This document shows positions 46,451 to 55,365 of a stretch of 64,000 bases of DNA, one piece after another. Position 1 is the first letter of the stretch. Each line of letters begins with the position of its first letter. The stretch is from Azospirillum thermophilum (GTDB lineage Bacteria; Pseudomonadota; Alphaproteobacteria; Azospirillales; Azospirillaceae). The notes beneath the pieces were generated by a model. The model searched no databases. It had not been told where the DNA came from and saw only the letters and a program-made list of their open reading frames with translations. Made by a program: the position numbers and the translations under genes. The stretch lies in the NCBI RefSeq assembly GCF_003130795.1, contig NZ_CP029353.1, positions 2,474,984 to 2,538,983 of the forward strand. Direction: 5' to 3'.

Positions 46451-47662
46451 ATGAGCGATACCGCCCCCAAGCCCGTCAAGTATCCGACGATCCACCTCCA
46501 GGCCGGCCGCCAGCGGCGCGTCCTGCAGGGCCACCCCTGGGTCTATTCCAACGAAGTCCAGATGGACACCGCCGCCAAGGCCGTGCCGCCGGGAAGCCCG
46601 GTGCGGCTGGTCGACGCGGGCGGCACCCCCATCGGCATCGCCACCTTCAACCCGCACACGCTGATCGCCGCGCGTCTGCTGACCCGCGACCCGGCGACGG
46701 TGATCGACCACGGGTTCCTGGCCGGACGGCTGCGGCGCGCGGTGGACCTGCGCGACCGGCTGTTCCCCGGCACGCCCTATTACCGCGTCGTCCATGCCGA
46801 GGCGGACGGGCTGCCCGGCCTGATCGTCGACCGCTTCGGCGAGGTGGTGACGGTCCAGGCGAACTCCGTCTTCATGGACCAGCGGATCGACGCGATCCTG
46901 GCGGCGCTGGACGAGGTGCTGGCGCCGAAGGCCGTCATCCTGCGCAACGACAGCACCCAGCGCGCGCTGGAAGGACTGCCGGAGGAGACCCGGCTGGCCA
47001 AGGGCGAGCTGGACGGGCCGATCCGGCTGGAGGAGAACGGCGTCACCTTCTTCGCCAATCCCCTGGACGGCCAGAAGACCGGCTGGTTCTACGACCAGCG
47101 CGACAACCGCGCCTTCATCGCCTCCCTGGCGAAGGGCGGCCGGGCGATCGACTTCTTCAGCTACAATGGCGGGTTCGGCATCCAGTGCGCGGTGGCCGGG
47201 GCGACCTCCGTGGTGTCGGTGGACCGCTCGGCGCTGGCGCTCGAGAACGCCGCCCGCGCGGCCGAAGCCAATGGCGTCGCCGACCGCTTCGAGGCCCGGC
47301 GCGCCGACGCCTTCCACGAGATGGAGCGGCTGGCGGCGGCCGGGGAGCAGTTCGACGTGGTGATCGCCGACCCGCCGGCCTTCGTGAAGTCGAAGAAGGA
47401 TCTGGCTGTGGGGTGCCGCGCCTACCGCAAGATGGCCAAGCTGTCGGCCCGCATCACCGCACCGGGCGGCTTCCTGCTGTGCGGTTCCTGCAGCCACAAC
47501 GTCGATCCGCCGACCTTCGCGGAGCAGGTTGCCCGTGGCCTGAGCGACGCCGGCCGCACCGGCCGCATCCTGCGCAGCGCCGGCGCCGGCCCGGACCATC
47601 CGGTCCACCCGAACCTGCCGGAGTCGGCCTATCTCAAGGCCATCGTGATGCAGCTCGACTGA
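46451..47662 (+). CDS. rlmI: RlmI-like 23S rRNA (cytosine-5) methyltransferase
   Basis: 403 aa. It has an N-terminal PUA domain (LQAGRQRRVLQGHPWVYSNEV), an EEHEE-like middle domain and a C-terminal SAM-binding domain (DFFSYNGGFGIQCA, DVVIADPPAFVKSKKD with the catalytic loop, CGSCSHNV with the active-site Cys). RlmI methylates C1962 of 23S rRNA in E. coli; orthology is likely but not certain. It follows the GNAT-like gene by about 18 bases. Confidence 0.85.
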   Translation: MSDTAPKPVKYPTIHLQAGRQRRVLQGHPWVYSNEVQMDTAAKAVPPGSPVRLVDAGGTPIGIATFNPHTLIAARLLTRDPATVIDHGFLAGRLRRAVDLRDRLFPGTPYYRVVHAEADGLPGLIVDRFGEVVTVQANSVFMDQRIDAILAALDEVLAPKAVILRNDSTQRALEGLPEETRLAKGELDGPIRLEENGVTFFANPLDGQKTGWFYDQRDNRAFIASLAKGGRAIDFFSYNGGFGIQCAVAGATSVVSVDRSALALENAARAAEANGVADRFEARRADAFHEMERLAAAGEQFDVVIADPPAFVKSKKDLAVGCRAYRKMAKLSARITAPGGFLLCGSCSHNVDPPTFAEQVARGLSDAGRTGRILRSAGAGPDHPVHPNLPESAYLKAIVMQLD

Positions 47663-47668
47663 CGGGGC

Positions 47669-47708
47669 CGGGCGGGACTGCGACAATGGATCCCGCCCGC
47701 TTTCCTTG
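47669..47708 (+). terminator. Terminator after the RlmI-like gene
   Basis: CGGGCGGGA (47669-47677) pairs perfectly with TCCCGCCCG (47691-47699) and is followed by CTTTCCTT, a weak uridine-rich tail. Confidence 0.65.
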
Positions 47709-47823
47709 AGCTTAACCGTTCCTCCATCCCTTCTCCCCCAGCCTTGGTCGCGGTCCGGCGGCAGGGCGTGACGCGTTCGCGCGCCCGCAGCCGGATCGGA
47801 AGACGGATGGCGGGAGACGGCCT

Positions 47824-49152
47824 GTGAGCAGAAAGAAGGTCCCTGACGCCCGCAGCATGACCTTCATCCGCCGCGTCCGGGACCATGGGCTCTATGTCCA
47901 GGGCAAGCCCGGAGGGGCGCGTCTGGTCTCCCGCGCCATGGACCTGTCCCGCCTGTCCTTCCGGGACTTCGATCTGCGGTCCGCCGTGCTGACGCAGGCC
48001 GATTTCTCGAACGGCCACCTGGAGGGAATCGATTTCTCGCTCGCCGACCTGTTCGGCGCCAACTTCACCCGCACCTGCCTGTTCGGATCGCGCTTCATCC
48101 GTGCCGACCTGCGCGGCGCCAACTTCTACAAGGCGAAGCTGAAGGGAGCCGACTTCGCCGGTGCCGATCTCAGGCCCGGCCACGTCATCGTCGTCGGCAC
48201 CGCCGATCACGAGGAGGTCATCGTCAAGGGCCGCACCTCGCTGAAGGATGCGCAGATCGACGGGGTGCGGTTCGCCAACGCGGACCTGTCCCATGCCGAC
48301 CTCTCGCTGTCCTCGATGCAGCAGAGCGACTTCTCCGGCGCCAACCTCTACGCGGCCAACCTGTCGGGCGCCGACCTCAGCGAGGCCAACTTCACCGGCG
48401 CCAAGCTGAAGCGGGCGGTTCTGAGCGGAGTCGCGCTGGAATCCTGTTGCCTGCGCAACGCCGACCTGCGCGAGGCCGTCCTGCGCAACGTCGACATGAC
48501 CAAGGCCGATCTGGAAGGCGCCCATCTGGCCGGCGCGATCTATCACAAGAACGCCTTCGACATTCCCGCCGACCTGCGCGCCATCCTGGACGACCACAGC
48601 CGCTGGGTTGCCAGCCTGGGCCACTCCGGCAGCCGCGCCGACCTGTCGGGCCGGGATCTGAGCGGCCTGGACCTGACGGCCTGCGACTTCAACGGAGCGA
48701 TCCTTTCCGGAGCGAAGCTGGACGGGACCATCCTGTCCAATGCCTACCTCGCGCTCGCCAACATGCGCGGGTGCAGCCTGCGGCGCGCCCGGCTGGATCA
48801 GGCGATCCTGTGCGGCGCCAGCCTGGAGAATGCGGATCTGGACGGCGCCGTGCTGTTCGCCGCCGATCTCGGGACGCTGGCGATCTATGGCGCCGACGGC
48901 CAGACCACCGGCCGGGTCTGGCCGGCCAACCTGCGGGGCGCCGTGCTGCGCAACGCCGACCTGCGCAGCGCAAGGCTGCAGGGCGCGCTGCTCGACCGGA
49001 CCGTGTTCGAGGGCGCCAATCTGGCGTCGGCCGATCTGCGCGATTGCGACGACAGCGAAGCGGACATGTCCCGCGCCAACCTGACGGGGGCGCTGCGGGG
49101 AACATCGGACCGCCCGCCCGATGAGACCTCCCTGTCCCTGATTTCCGGCTGA
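47824..49152 (+). CDS. Pentapeptide-repeat protein
   Basis: 442 aa (GTG start, GGGAGACGG upstream). Two blocks of A(D/N)Lxx repeats form right-handed beta-helices, about residues 40-225 and 260-425. They are split by a helical insert (HKNAFDIPADLRAILDDHSR) and another near residue 115. No signal peptide or membrane segment is seen. Some family members mimic DNA or protect gyrase, but most have no known role; none can be assigned here. Confidence 0.88.
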   Translation: MSRKKVPDARSMTFIRRVRDHGLYVQGKPGGARLVSRAMDLSRLSFRDFDLRSAVLTQADFSNGHLEGIDFSLADLFGANFTRTCLFGSRFIRADLRGANFYKAKLKGADFAGADLRPGHVIVVGTADHEEVIVKGRTSLKDAQIDGVRFANADLSHADLSLSSMQQSDFSGANLYAANLSGADLSEANFTGAKLKRAVLSGVALESCCLRNADLREAVLRNVDMTKADLEGAHLAGAIYHKNAFDIPADLRAILDDHSRWVASLGHSGSRADLSGRDLSGLDLTACDFNGAILSGAKLDGTILSNAYLALANMRGCSLRRARLDQAILCGASLENADLDGAVLFAADLGTLAIYGADGQTTGRVWPANLRGAVLRNADLRSARLQGALLDRTVFEGANLASADLRDCDDSEADMSRANLTGALRGTSDRPPDETSLSLISG

Positions 49153-49173
49153 GAGTGAGTTGCCCGAACCGAT

Positions 49174-49719
49174 TCAGCCGAACCCGAGCGAGCGGTAGGT
49201 CGCCGTCGTCTCCGCATCGAACAGGACGAACCGCACCTCCGCGATGGCGTCGCTGCGGGCCAGCTCGTCCAGCACCGCCGCCGCCGCGATTTCGGCGGCG
49301 CGCCGCTTGGGAAAGCCGTAGATCCCCGTGCTGATCGCCGGAAAGGCGAGGCTGCGGAATCCCTCCCGCCGGGCCAGCGCCAGGGCGGAGCGGTAGCAGC
49401 TTTCCAGCAGCCTGTCCTCGTCGAAGAGGCCGCCGCGCCATACCGGCCCCACGCAGTGGATGATCCACGGGGCCGGCAGGCGGTATCCTCTGGACAGGCG
49501 GCAGTCACCCGTCTGGCAACCGCCGATCCCGTCCAGTTCCCGTTGCAGCTCCGGTCCCGCCGCGCGGTGGATCGCCCCGTCGACTCCGCCGCCGGCCTTC
49601 AATGCGGCGTTGGCGGCGTTGACGATGGCATCCACCGCCTGACGCGTGATGTCACCCTCGACGAGGCGGACACGCGCCAGAGGACCGGTGGCCGCGTCAG
49701 GCCTGTCAGACGATGACAC
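49174..49719 (-). CDS. Macro-domain protein (O-acetyl-ADP-ribose deacetylase-like)
   Basis: 181 aa. It has the ADP-ribose-binding signatures VEGDITRQAVDAIVNAANAA, GGGVDGAIHRAAG and PAISTGIYGFP, as in YmdB-type macro domains that remove acetyl or ADP-ribose groups. The GTG start overlaps the ppa 3' end by 14 bases, so translation is coupled to pyrophosphatase. A metabolic link between ADP-ribose and pyrophosphate is not obvious. Confidence 0.9.
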   Translation of the reverse strand: MSSSDRPDAATGPLARVRLVEGDITRQAVDAIVNAANAALKAGGGVDGAIHRAAGPELQRELDGIGGCQTGDCRLSRGYRLPAPWIIHCVGPVWRGGLFDEDRLLESCYRSALALARREGFRSLAFPAISTGIYGFPKRRAAEIAAAAVLDELARSDAIAEVRFVLFDAETTATYRSLGFG

Positions 49720-50263
49720 CCGGGGTGCCCTTGTTCGCCTCGATGGCGCGCTTCAGGCCTTCCTCGATCTTCTGGGCGGCCTCGTCGGCATCGCCCCAGC
49801 CGCGCACCTTCACCCACTTGCCGCTCTCGAGGTCCTTGTAGTGCTCGAAGAAGTGGGCGATCTGCTGCGTCAGGATCGGCGGCAGGTCCTTGTAGCTCTT
49901 CACGTCGTCATAGAACGGATGCAGCTTGTTGACCGGCACCGCCAGCAGCTTCTCGTCCTCGCCGCTCTCATCCTCCATGTAGAGGACGCCGATCGGGCGC
50001 GAGCGCAGGACGGCACCCGGGATGATCGGGGTGCGGCCGACGACGCAGACGTCCACCGGGTCGCCGTCGCCCGACAGGGTGTGGGGGATGAAGCCGTAGT
50101 TGCAGGGGTAGAACATCGCCGTGTGGAGGATGCGGTCCACATACATGGCGCCGGAGTCCTTATCGACCTCGTACTTGACCGGGTCGCCACCGACGGGGAT
50201 CTCGACGACGACGTTCACGTCCCACGGGGGATTCTTGCCGGCTGCAACCTTGCTCAGATCCAT
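49706..50263 (-). CDS. ppa: Inorganic pyrophosphatase (family I)
   Basis: 185 aa. It splits pyrophosphate to drive biosynthesis. Metal-binding aspartates are in SGDGDPVDVCVVG, with MDLSKVAAGKNPPWDVNVVVE at the start and NYGFIPHT. The ATG at 50263 gives the standard N-terminus. The length is slightly above that of E. coli Ppa. The macro-domain gene follows with an overlap. Confidence 0.96.
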   Translation of the reverse strand: MDLSKVAAGKNPPWDVNVVVEIPVGGDPVKYEVDKDSGAMYVDRILHTAMFYPCNYGFIPHTLSGDGDPVDVCVVGRTPIIPGAVLRSRPIGVLYMEDESGEDEKLLAVPVNKLHPFYDDVKSYKDLPPILTQQIAHFFEHYKDLESGKWVKVRGWGDADEAAQKIEEGLKRAIEANKGTPGVIV

Positions 50264-50418
50264 GACTTTGGTCCTTCGACTGGCGGAACGGAGTGCGCAT
50301 GAAGAAGACGCCGCCCCCTGGCGGAGAGCCCGGCGCCGCGCGGGCCGGAGTGTAGGCGCAAAGCCCGCCCAAGGCCAAGACGCTTGCGCAGGTGCGGCAA
50401 AGCGGCAACCCTTCCGGC

Positions 50419-52245
50419 ATGATCCGCCTTCTTCCGCTCCTGCTGCTTCTGGCATTCCCCGCCCTTGCCGCGGATCCGTCCGCCTCCGCCACGCAGGACA
50501 CCGCCACCCATGGCATCGCCATGCATGGCGACCTGCGCTATCCGCCGGGCTTCTCCCATCTCGGCTACGTCGATCCAGCGGCCCCCAAGGGCGGCACGCT
50601 GCGTCAGGCGGTCACCGGCAGCTTCGATACCCTGAACCCGCACGGAGCCAGGGGAGTTCCGGCCTATGGCCTGGGGTACGTCTTCGAGACCCTGCTGACC
50701 CGGGCCTGGGACGAGCCCTTCTCGCTCTACGGCCTGCTCGCCGAGCGGCTGGAGGTGGCCCCCGACCGCAGCGCCGTGACCTTCCATCTGAATCCGGCGG
50801 CCCGCTGGCACGACGGCAGCCCGGTCACCGTCGCGGACGTGCTGTTCTCGCTCGACATCCAGCGGCGCGACGGCACGCCGAACCGCCGCCTGTTCTACGC
50901 CAAGGTGGCGGAGGCCACGGCGCCCGACCCGCGCACCGTCCGCTTCGTCTTCTCCCCCGGTCCGGACGGCGCCATCGACCGCGAGATGCCGCTGCTGATG
51001 GGGCTGATGCCGATCCACTCCAAGGTGTGGTGGAGCAACGCGCTGGCGGAGGGAAAAGCCTTCGACAAGACGATCCTCGAGCCGCCGCCCGGCAGCGGTC
51101 CCTACCGGGTGAAGAGCATCGATCCCGGTCGCCGCATCACCTACGAGCGGGTTGCCGACTATTGGGGACGGGATCTGCCGACCCGGCGCGGGCTGTTCAA
51201 CTTCGATCTTCTCGACTTCGTCTATTACCGCGACGATTCGGTGGCGCTGGAGGCCTTCAAGGCCGGCGAGGGCGATGTCCGCCGCGAGACCGACCCGGCC
51301 AAATGGGCGGCCGGCTATGACGGTCCCGCTTTGCGGCAGGGCCGCATCCTGCGCGAGGAGATCCCCCACCGCCGCCCGGAGTTCGCCCGCGGCCTGATCT
51401 TCAACACCCGCCGGCCGCTCTTCCAGGACCGCCGGGTCCGCGAGGCGCTGGGGTTCGCCACCGATTTCGAGTGGATCGGCCGCACCCTCTTCCACGGAGC
51501 GCTCGTCCGCACGGCCAGCTACTATCCCAATTCGGAACTGGCGGCGACCGGCGTACCGGAGGGCGAGGAGCTGCGGGTGCTGGAGCCCTTCCGCGACCGT
51601 CTGCCGCCCGAGCTGTTCTCCCGCCCCTTCACCCTGCCCCGCAGCGACGGCAGCGGCCCGTCCGGCTCCCGCGGCAATCTGCGCGAAGCGCTGCGCCTGC
51701 TGGGCGAGGCCGGCTGGCGCATCCGCGACGGCCGCCTGACCGACGAGGCCGGCACGCCCTTCGCCTTCGAAATCCTGCTGGGCGATCCTTCCGACGAGCG
51801 GGTGGCCCTGGAGTTCGCCCGCTCGCTGGAGAGGCTGGGCATCGCAGCCCGCGTACGGTCGGTGGACAGCGCGCAGTTCCAGGCCCGGCTGGAGAGCTAC
51901 GACTTCGACATGACGCTGCGCTGGTGGGTTTCCAGCCTGTCGCCCGGCAACGAGCAGCTCTATTACTATGGGTCGGCCGCCGCCGGGCAGCCGGGCAGCC
52001 GCAATCTGGCCGGCATCCGCGACCCGGTCGTCGACGCGCTGGCCGCCTCCATCGCGGAGGCCCGCACGCGGCCGGAGCTGGTGGCCCGGGTGCGCGCCCT
52101 CGACCGGGTTCTGCTGTGGGGGCATTACATGGTCCCCCTCTTCCACAGTCCTGTGGACCGCCTCGCCCACTGGTCCCGGCTCAAACGCCCGGAGACGACC
52201 CCGCTCTACGGCGCGATGATCGAGAGCTGGTGGGAGGAGCGGTAA
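50419..52245 (+). CDS. YejA-like extracellular solute-binding protein (family 5)
   Basis: 608 aa periplasmic binding protein for a peptide-type ABC importer. The signal peptide is MIRLLPLLLLLAFPALAA. It has the YejA/MppA signature AMHGDLRYPPGFSHLGYV and PAAPKGGTLRQAV. No permease or ATPase gene (yejBEF) is next to it, so it must work with a system encoded elsewhere. A GTG nine codons earlier is a less likely start. Confidence 0.88.
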   Translation: MIRLLPLLLLLAFPALAADPSASATQDTATHGIAMHGDLRYPPGFSHLGYVDPAAPKGGTLRQAVTGSFDTLNPHGARGVPAYGLGYVFETLLTRAWDEPFSLYGLLAERLEVAPDRSAVTFHLNPAARWHDGSPVTVADVLFSLDIQRRDGTPNRRLFYAKVAEATAPDPRTVRFVFSPGPDGAIDREMPLLMGLMPIHSKVWWSNALAEGKAFDKTILEPPPGSGPYRVKSIDPGRRITYERVADYWGRDLPTRRGLFNFDLLDFVYYRDDSVALEAFKAGEGDVRRETDPAKWAAGYDGPALRQGRILREEIPHRRPEFARGLIFNTRRPLFQDRRVREALGFATDFEWIGRTLFHGALVRTASYYPNSELAATGVPEGEELRVLEPFRDRLPPELFSRPFTLPRSDGSGPSGSRGNLREALRLLGEAGWRIRDGRLTDEAGTPFAFEILLGDPSDERVALEFARSLERLGIAARVRSVDSAQFQARLESYDFDMTLRWWVSSLSPGNEQLYYYGSAAAGQPGSRNLAGIRDPVVDALAASIAEARTRPELVARVRALDRVLLWGHYMVPLFHSPVDRLAHWSRLKRPETTPLYGAMIESWWEER

Positions 52246-52266
52246 ACCCCACCACCGTCCCAGGAA

Positions 52267-53625
52267 TCAAGGGCGCCGGAAGACGCCGACCAGTTCCACA
52301 TGGGCGGACCACAGGAACTGGTCCACGGGGTAAACGCGGCTCAACGCATAACCGCCGTCCACCAGCGTCCGTGCATCGCGGGCGAAGGTGGCGGGATTGC
52401 AGGAGACGCCCACCACCAGCGGCACCTTGCTCTGCGCCAGTGCCTCGGCCTGGGCGGCAGCCCCGGCGCGCGGGGGATCGAAGACGACGGCGTCGAACCG
52501 GGACAGCTCCTTGGCGCTCAAGGGGGCTTCGAACAGGTCGCGCCGCTCGACCGTCAGGCGCTGGCCGGCCACCGCCTTGCCGAGCGCCGCGACGGCCGCG
52601 GCGTCGCCCTCCACCGCGTGAACCGCGGCGCTCCGGGCGAGCGGCAACGCGAAGGTGCCGATGCCGGCGAACAGATCCGCCACGCGCCCGGCCTGCCCCA
52701 CCGCTTCCCCCACGGCCCGGGTAACGGCGGTGACCAGGGCCGCCTCGCCCTCGGCGCTCGCCTGCAGGAAGGCACCGGGTGGCGGCGTGACCGGAACCCC
52801 GGCGAAGCGGACGGCCGCCGGACGGCGGTGGGCGATCGGCTCCGGCGAGCCTCTGTCGTCCGCCTGCCAGGAGATGCGGGCGACGGCATCCTCCCCGAAG
52901 CTGACCAGACGGTCCCGCGCGGCGCGGTCCAGGCTGCGCGGGCCGACCAGCAGCAGATCGATACCGCCTTCCAGGTCGCTCGCCACCACGTCGCAGGCAC
53001 CGCCGTCCGGCAGCACGCCGGCCAGCAGATCCCGCAGCGGCGCGATCAGCGCGGTCAGGCGCGGGGTCAGCACCGGGCAATCGGCCAGATCGGCCAGCCG
53101 GTGGCTCATCCGCTCGTTGAAGCCGAACCACACCCGCCCACCGCGCTTCAGCGCCGCGAAGCGGGCGCGGCGCCGGGCACCCCGCGGCGTCCGGGACAGC
53201 GGCTCCAGCGGCACCCCGCCCAGCCCGACGCGCGAGAGCGTCCCGCGCACCAGCCCGACCTTCCAGGCGGCATAGCCGGAGTCGTCGAGATGCTGCAGCG
53301 TACAGCCGCCACATCGCCCGAAATGACCGCAGGCCGGTTCGGCGCGGCCGGGACCCGGCTCCAGCAGGTCCAGCAGCTCGGCGCGCAGCCCCTCCCCCCT
53401 GGTGGAGGCCGGCTCGGCCACCCGCACCCGCACCCGGTCGCCCGGCACGGTCAGCGGAACGAAGATGCGGGTGCCCTCGGCCTCGGCGATGCCGTCTCCC
53501 CGCGCACCGATCTCGCCGATGGTCAGGTCGAGGACGCGTGGCTCGGCCGCCGGAGCCGCCGCTCTGCGCTGGGGCTGGGACTTCCGGGACTGGGCGGAGG
53601 GCCGTCGGGGCGTGGGGCGTGTCAT
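52267..53625 (-). CDS. RlmD/RumA-type 23S rRNA (uracil-5) methyltransferase
   Basis: 452 aa. An N-terminal TRAM domain (LTIGEIGARGDGIAEAEG) is followed by the [4Fe-4S] ligands (CGHFGRCGGCTLQHL) and a SAM-dependent domain (VADLFAGIGTFALPLA, FDPPRAG, catalytic Cys in VSCNPATFARD). It methylates U1939 or U747 of 23S rRNA or a tRNA uridine; which one cannot be decided. The first 28 residues are a basic, low-complexity tail. Convergent with the YejA-like gene. Confidence 0.9.
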   Translation of the reverse strand: MTRPTPRRPSAQSRKSQPQRRAAAPAAEPRVLDLTIGEIGARGDGIAEAEGTRIFVPLTVPGDRVRVRVAEPASTRGEGLRAELLDLLEPGPGRAEPACGHFGRCGGCTLQHLDDSGYAAWKVGLVRGTLSRVGLGGVPLEPLSRTPRGARRRARFAALKRGGRVWFGFNERMSHRLADLADCPVLTPRLTALIAPLRDLLAGVLPDGGACDVVASDLEGGIDLLLVGPRSLDRAARDRLVSFGEDAVARISWQADDRGSPEPIAHRRPAAVRFAGVPVTPPPGAFLQASAEGEAALVTAVTRAVGEAVGQAGRVADLFAGIGTFALPLARSAAVHAVEGDAAAVAALGKAVAGQRLTVERRDLFEAPLSAKELSRFDAVVFDPPRAGAAAQAEALAQSKVPLVVGVSCNPATFARDARTLVDGGYALSRVYPVDQFLWSAHVELVGVFRRP

Positions 53626-53674
53626 GGTCGGCGGGATAGTGGCGTCGGCAGGATATAGGCGCGTTTGGCCGCGT

Positions 53675-54097
53675 TTAATAGCGGGTCAGCACCGTCCGGA
53701 TCGGTTCCGGAATCGGCGTCGGCCGGTGGGCCGCCTTGTCGACGATGACGCAGACGGCCTCCTGCGTGGCGATGCAGCGGTCGCCGTTGAAGATGCCGGC
53801 CCCCAGCGTCAGCGAGCTGTTGCCGAGCCGCAGGATGCGCACCCCCACCCGCACGGTGGCGGGGTAGAGCAGTTCCGCCTTGTACTCGATCAGGCTGCGC
53901 GCCAGCACGACGGTCCAGCCATCGTCGTCACGGAAGCCGCCGCACTCGCGGATCAGGTCCACCCGCGCGGTCTCGAGATAGACGCCGATGGCGTTGTTGT
54001 TGGCGTGGCCCAGCACGTCCAGGTCGGCGAAGCGCACGCGCTCCTCCACCCAGAAGCGATAGGTGTCGGGGTTGGTCAGGTCCGGGGTCTCGCTCAT
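53675..54097 (-). CDS. Hotdog-fold acyl-CoA thioesterase
   Basis: 140 aa. It shows the 4HBT pattern VRFADLDVLGHANNNAIGVYLE, with the catalytic Asp, then YKAELLYPATVRVGVRIL. It probably hydrolyses a CoA thioester in the cytoplasm; the substrate is unknown. AGGG lies seven bases before the ATG at 54097. Confidence 0.87.
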   Translation of the reverse strand: MSETPDLTNPDTYRFWVEERVRFADLDVLGHANNNAIGVYLETARVDLIRECGGFRDDDGWTVVLARSLIEYKAELLYPATVRVGVRILRLGNSSLTLGAGIFNGDRCIATQEAVCVIVDKAAHRPTPIPEPIRTVLTRY

Positions 54098-54265
54098 ATC
54101 CATCCCTTGGCGTGTGGCCCTTGCCGTATGCGTCACGCGCGCGACTGTGTCGGTGCGGGAGCGCGGACGCAAGCCGACTTTCGCCGCCCAGCGGCGGAAT
54201 TCCCGCGCCATCGGCCGCGGGACGGTGTTATAGGAGTCGGACCACCATCCGCAACGGACCGCACC

Positions 54266-54505
54266 ATGAGCAAGGACACCAACCAGACGGCCGAAGCGCT
54301 GTTCGAAAAGGCACTCTCGGTCGCCGAGAAGCATCTGGAAGAGGCGATCAAGGAAGGTGGCCCTCTCGGCCCCTACGTCGCCGTGGCGATGATCGAGGCC
54401 GCCGTGAACGCCGCCGTCGACGAGACGAGCCACGAGGACGTCATCGACATGCTGCGCGACCTCGCCTCGCAGATCGAGGCGGACGCGGAGGAAGAGGACG
54501 AGTAA
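54266..54505 (+). CDS. Small acidic hypothetical protein
   Basis: 79 aa, strongly acidic (C-terminal SQIEADAEEEDE) and mostly helical (EALFEKALSVAEKHLEEAIK). It has no cysteines or signal. A TATAGG and GGAG lie upstream. No known family; it lies between a thioesterase and the polyamine permease gene on the opposite strand. Confidence 0.6.
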   Translation: MSKDTNQTAEALFEKALSVAEKHLEEAIKEGGPLGPYVAVAMIEAAVNAAVDETSHEDVIDMLRDLASQIEADAEEEDE

Positions 54506-54506
54506 G

Positions 54507-54529
54507 GATCCCGTCCGCGGCGCGGGATC
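54507..54529. terminator. Short hairpin between convergent genes
   Basis: GATCCCG (54507-54513) and CGGGATC (54523-54529) form a 7-bp stem just after the small acidic gene and overlapping the end of the permease gene. It is a possible bidirectional 3' end without a uridine run. Confidence 0.4.
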
Positions 54530-55352
54530 AGGTCTGGGCCAGGGCCTCGGCCCTTGCCGCCCGCCGGGCCTCGCGCCGCCGCAGGATTTCGTAAGTGACG
54601 GCCCCGGCGATGGTCAGCGCGATCAGGATCAGTGACAGCGCGTTGACCGCCGGGGTCAGACCGGTCCGCACCTTGGATGCGATGTAGACGGTCAGCGTGG
54701 TGTCCAGCCCGCGCACGAACAGCGTCGTATTGTAGTTCTCGAAGCTCTGCAGGAAGGCCAGGAAACAGGCCGCCAGGATCGCCGGCATCAGGTAGGGCAG
54801 CGTGATCCGGCGGAAGACCTGCCCGTGCGTCGCCCCGAGATCGAGCGCCGCCTCCTCCAGCGAAGGATCCAGGCGCTGCAGCCGCGCCAGGAACAGCAGC
54901 ATCGCATAGGCCGCGATGAAGCTGGACTGGGCGACCACCGTCAGGAAGATGCCGCCGGTCACGCCGAACCACTCCCGCCAGAACACCAGCGTGGAGATGC
55001 CGACGATCACGCCGGGCGTCAGCAGCGGCGACACCATCAGGGCATAGAGGGCGTTGCGCGCCCGGCTGTGCAGCCGGTCGAGCAGCAGCGCCGCCGCCAG
55101 CCCCAGCGGGACCGCGACGGCGATCACCCCCGCCGCCACGATCAGGCTGGTGCCGAGGGCCTGCCACATGCGCTGGTCGGCCCACAGGGCGGAGAACCAG
55201 TTCAGCGTGAAGCCCATCCAGGGGGTGATGGTGGGAAAGCGGCTGCTGTTGAAGGTCGCCGCCGCCATCACCGCCAGGGGCAGGAACAGGTAGGCGAAGA
55301 AGACCACCAGATAGGTCCGGGTCAGCCAGCGTCGGAAGGCGGCGGCGCTCAT
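54528..55352 (-). CDS. potI: Polyamine-type ABC transporter permease (PotI/PotC-like)
   Basis: 274-aa inner-membrane permease. About six membrane segments and the cytoplasmic loop EEAALDLGATHGQVFRRITLP (EAA motif contacting the ATPase) are visible. It forms a pair with PotH-like just upstream. Orientation and order match the pot operon, though potA and potD are 3.7 kb away behind plus-strand genes. Confidence 0.87.
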   Translation of the reverse strand: MSAAAFRRWLTRTYLVVFFAYLFLPLAVMAAATFNSSRFPTITPWMGFTLNWFSALWADQRMWQALGTSLIVAAGVIAVAVPLGLAAALLLDRLHSRARNALYALMVSPLLTPGVIVGISTLVFWREWFGVTGGIFLTVVAQSSFIAAYAMLLFLARLQRLDPSLEEAALDLGATHGQVFRRITLPYLMPAILAACFLAFLQSFENYNTTLFVRGLDTTLTVYIASKVRTGLTPAVNALSLILIALTIAGAVTYEILRRREARRAARAEALAQT

Positions 55353-55365
55353 CGTCCCTGCATCC

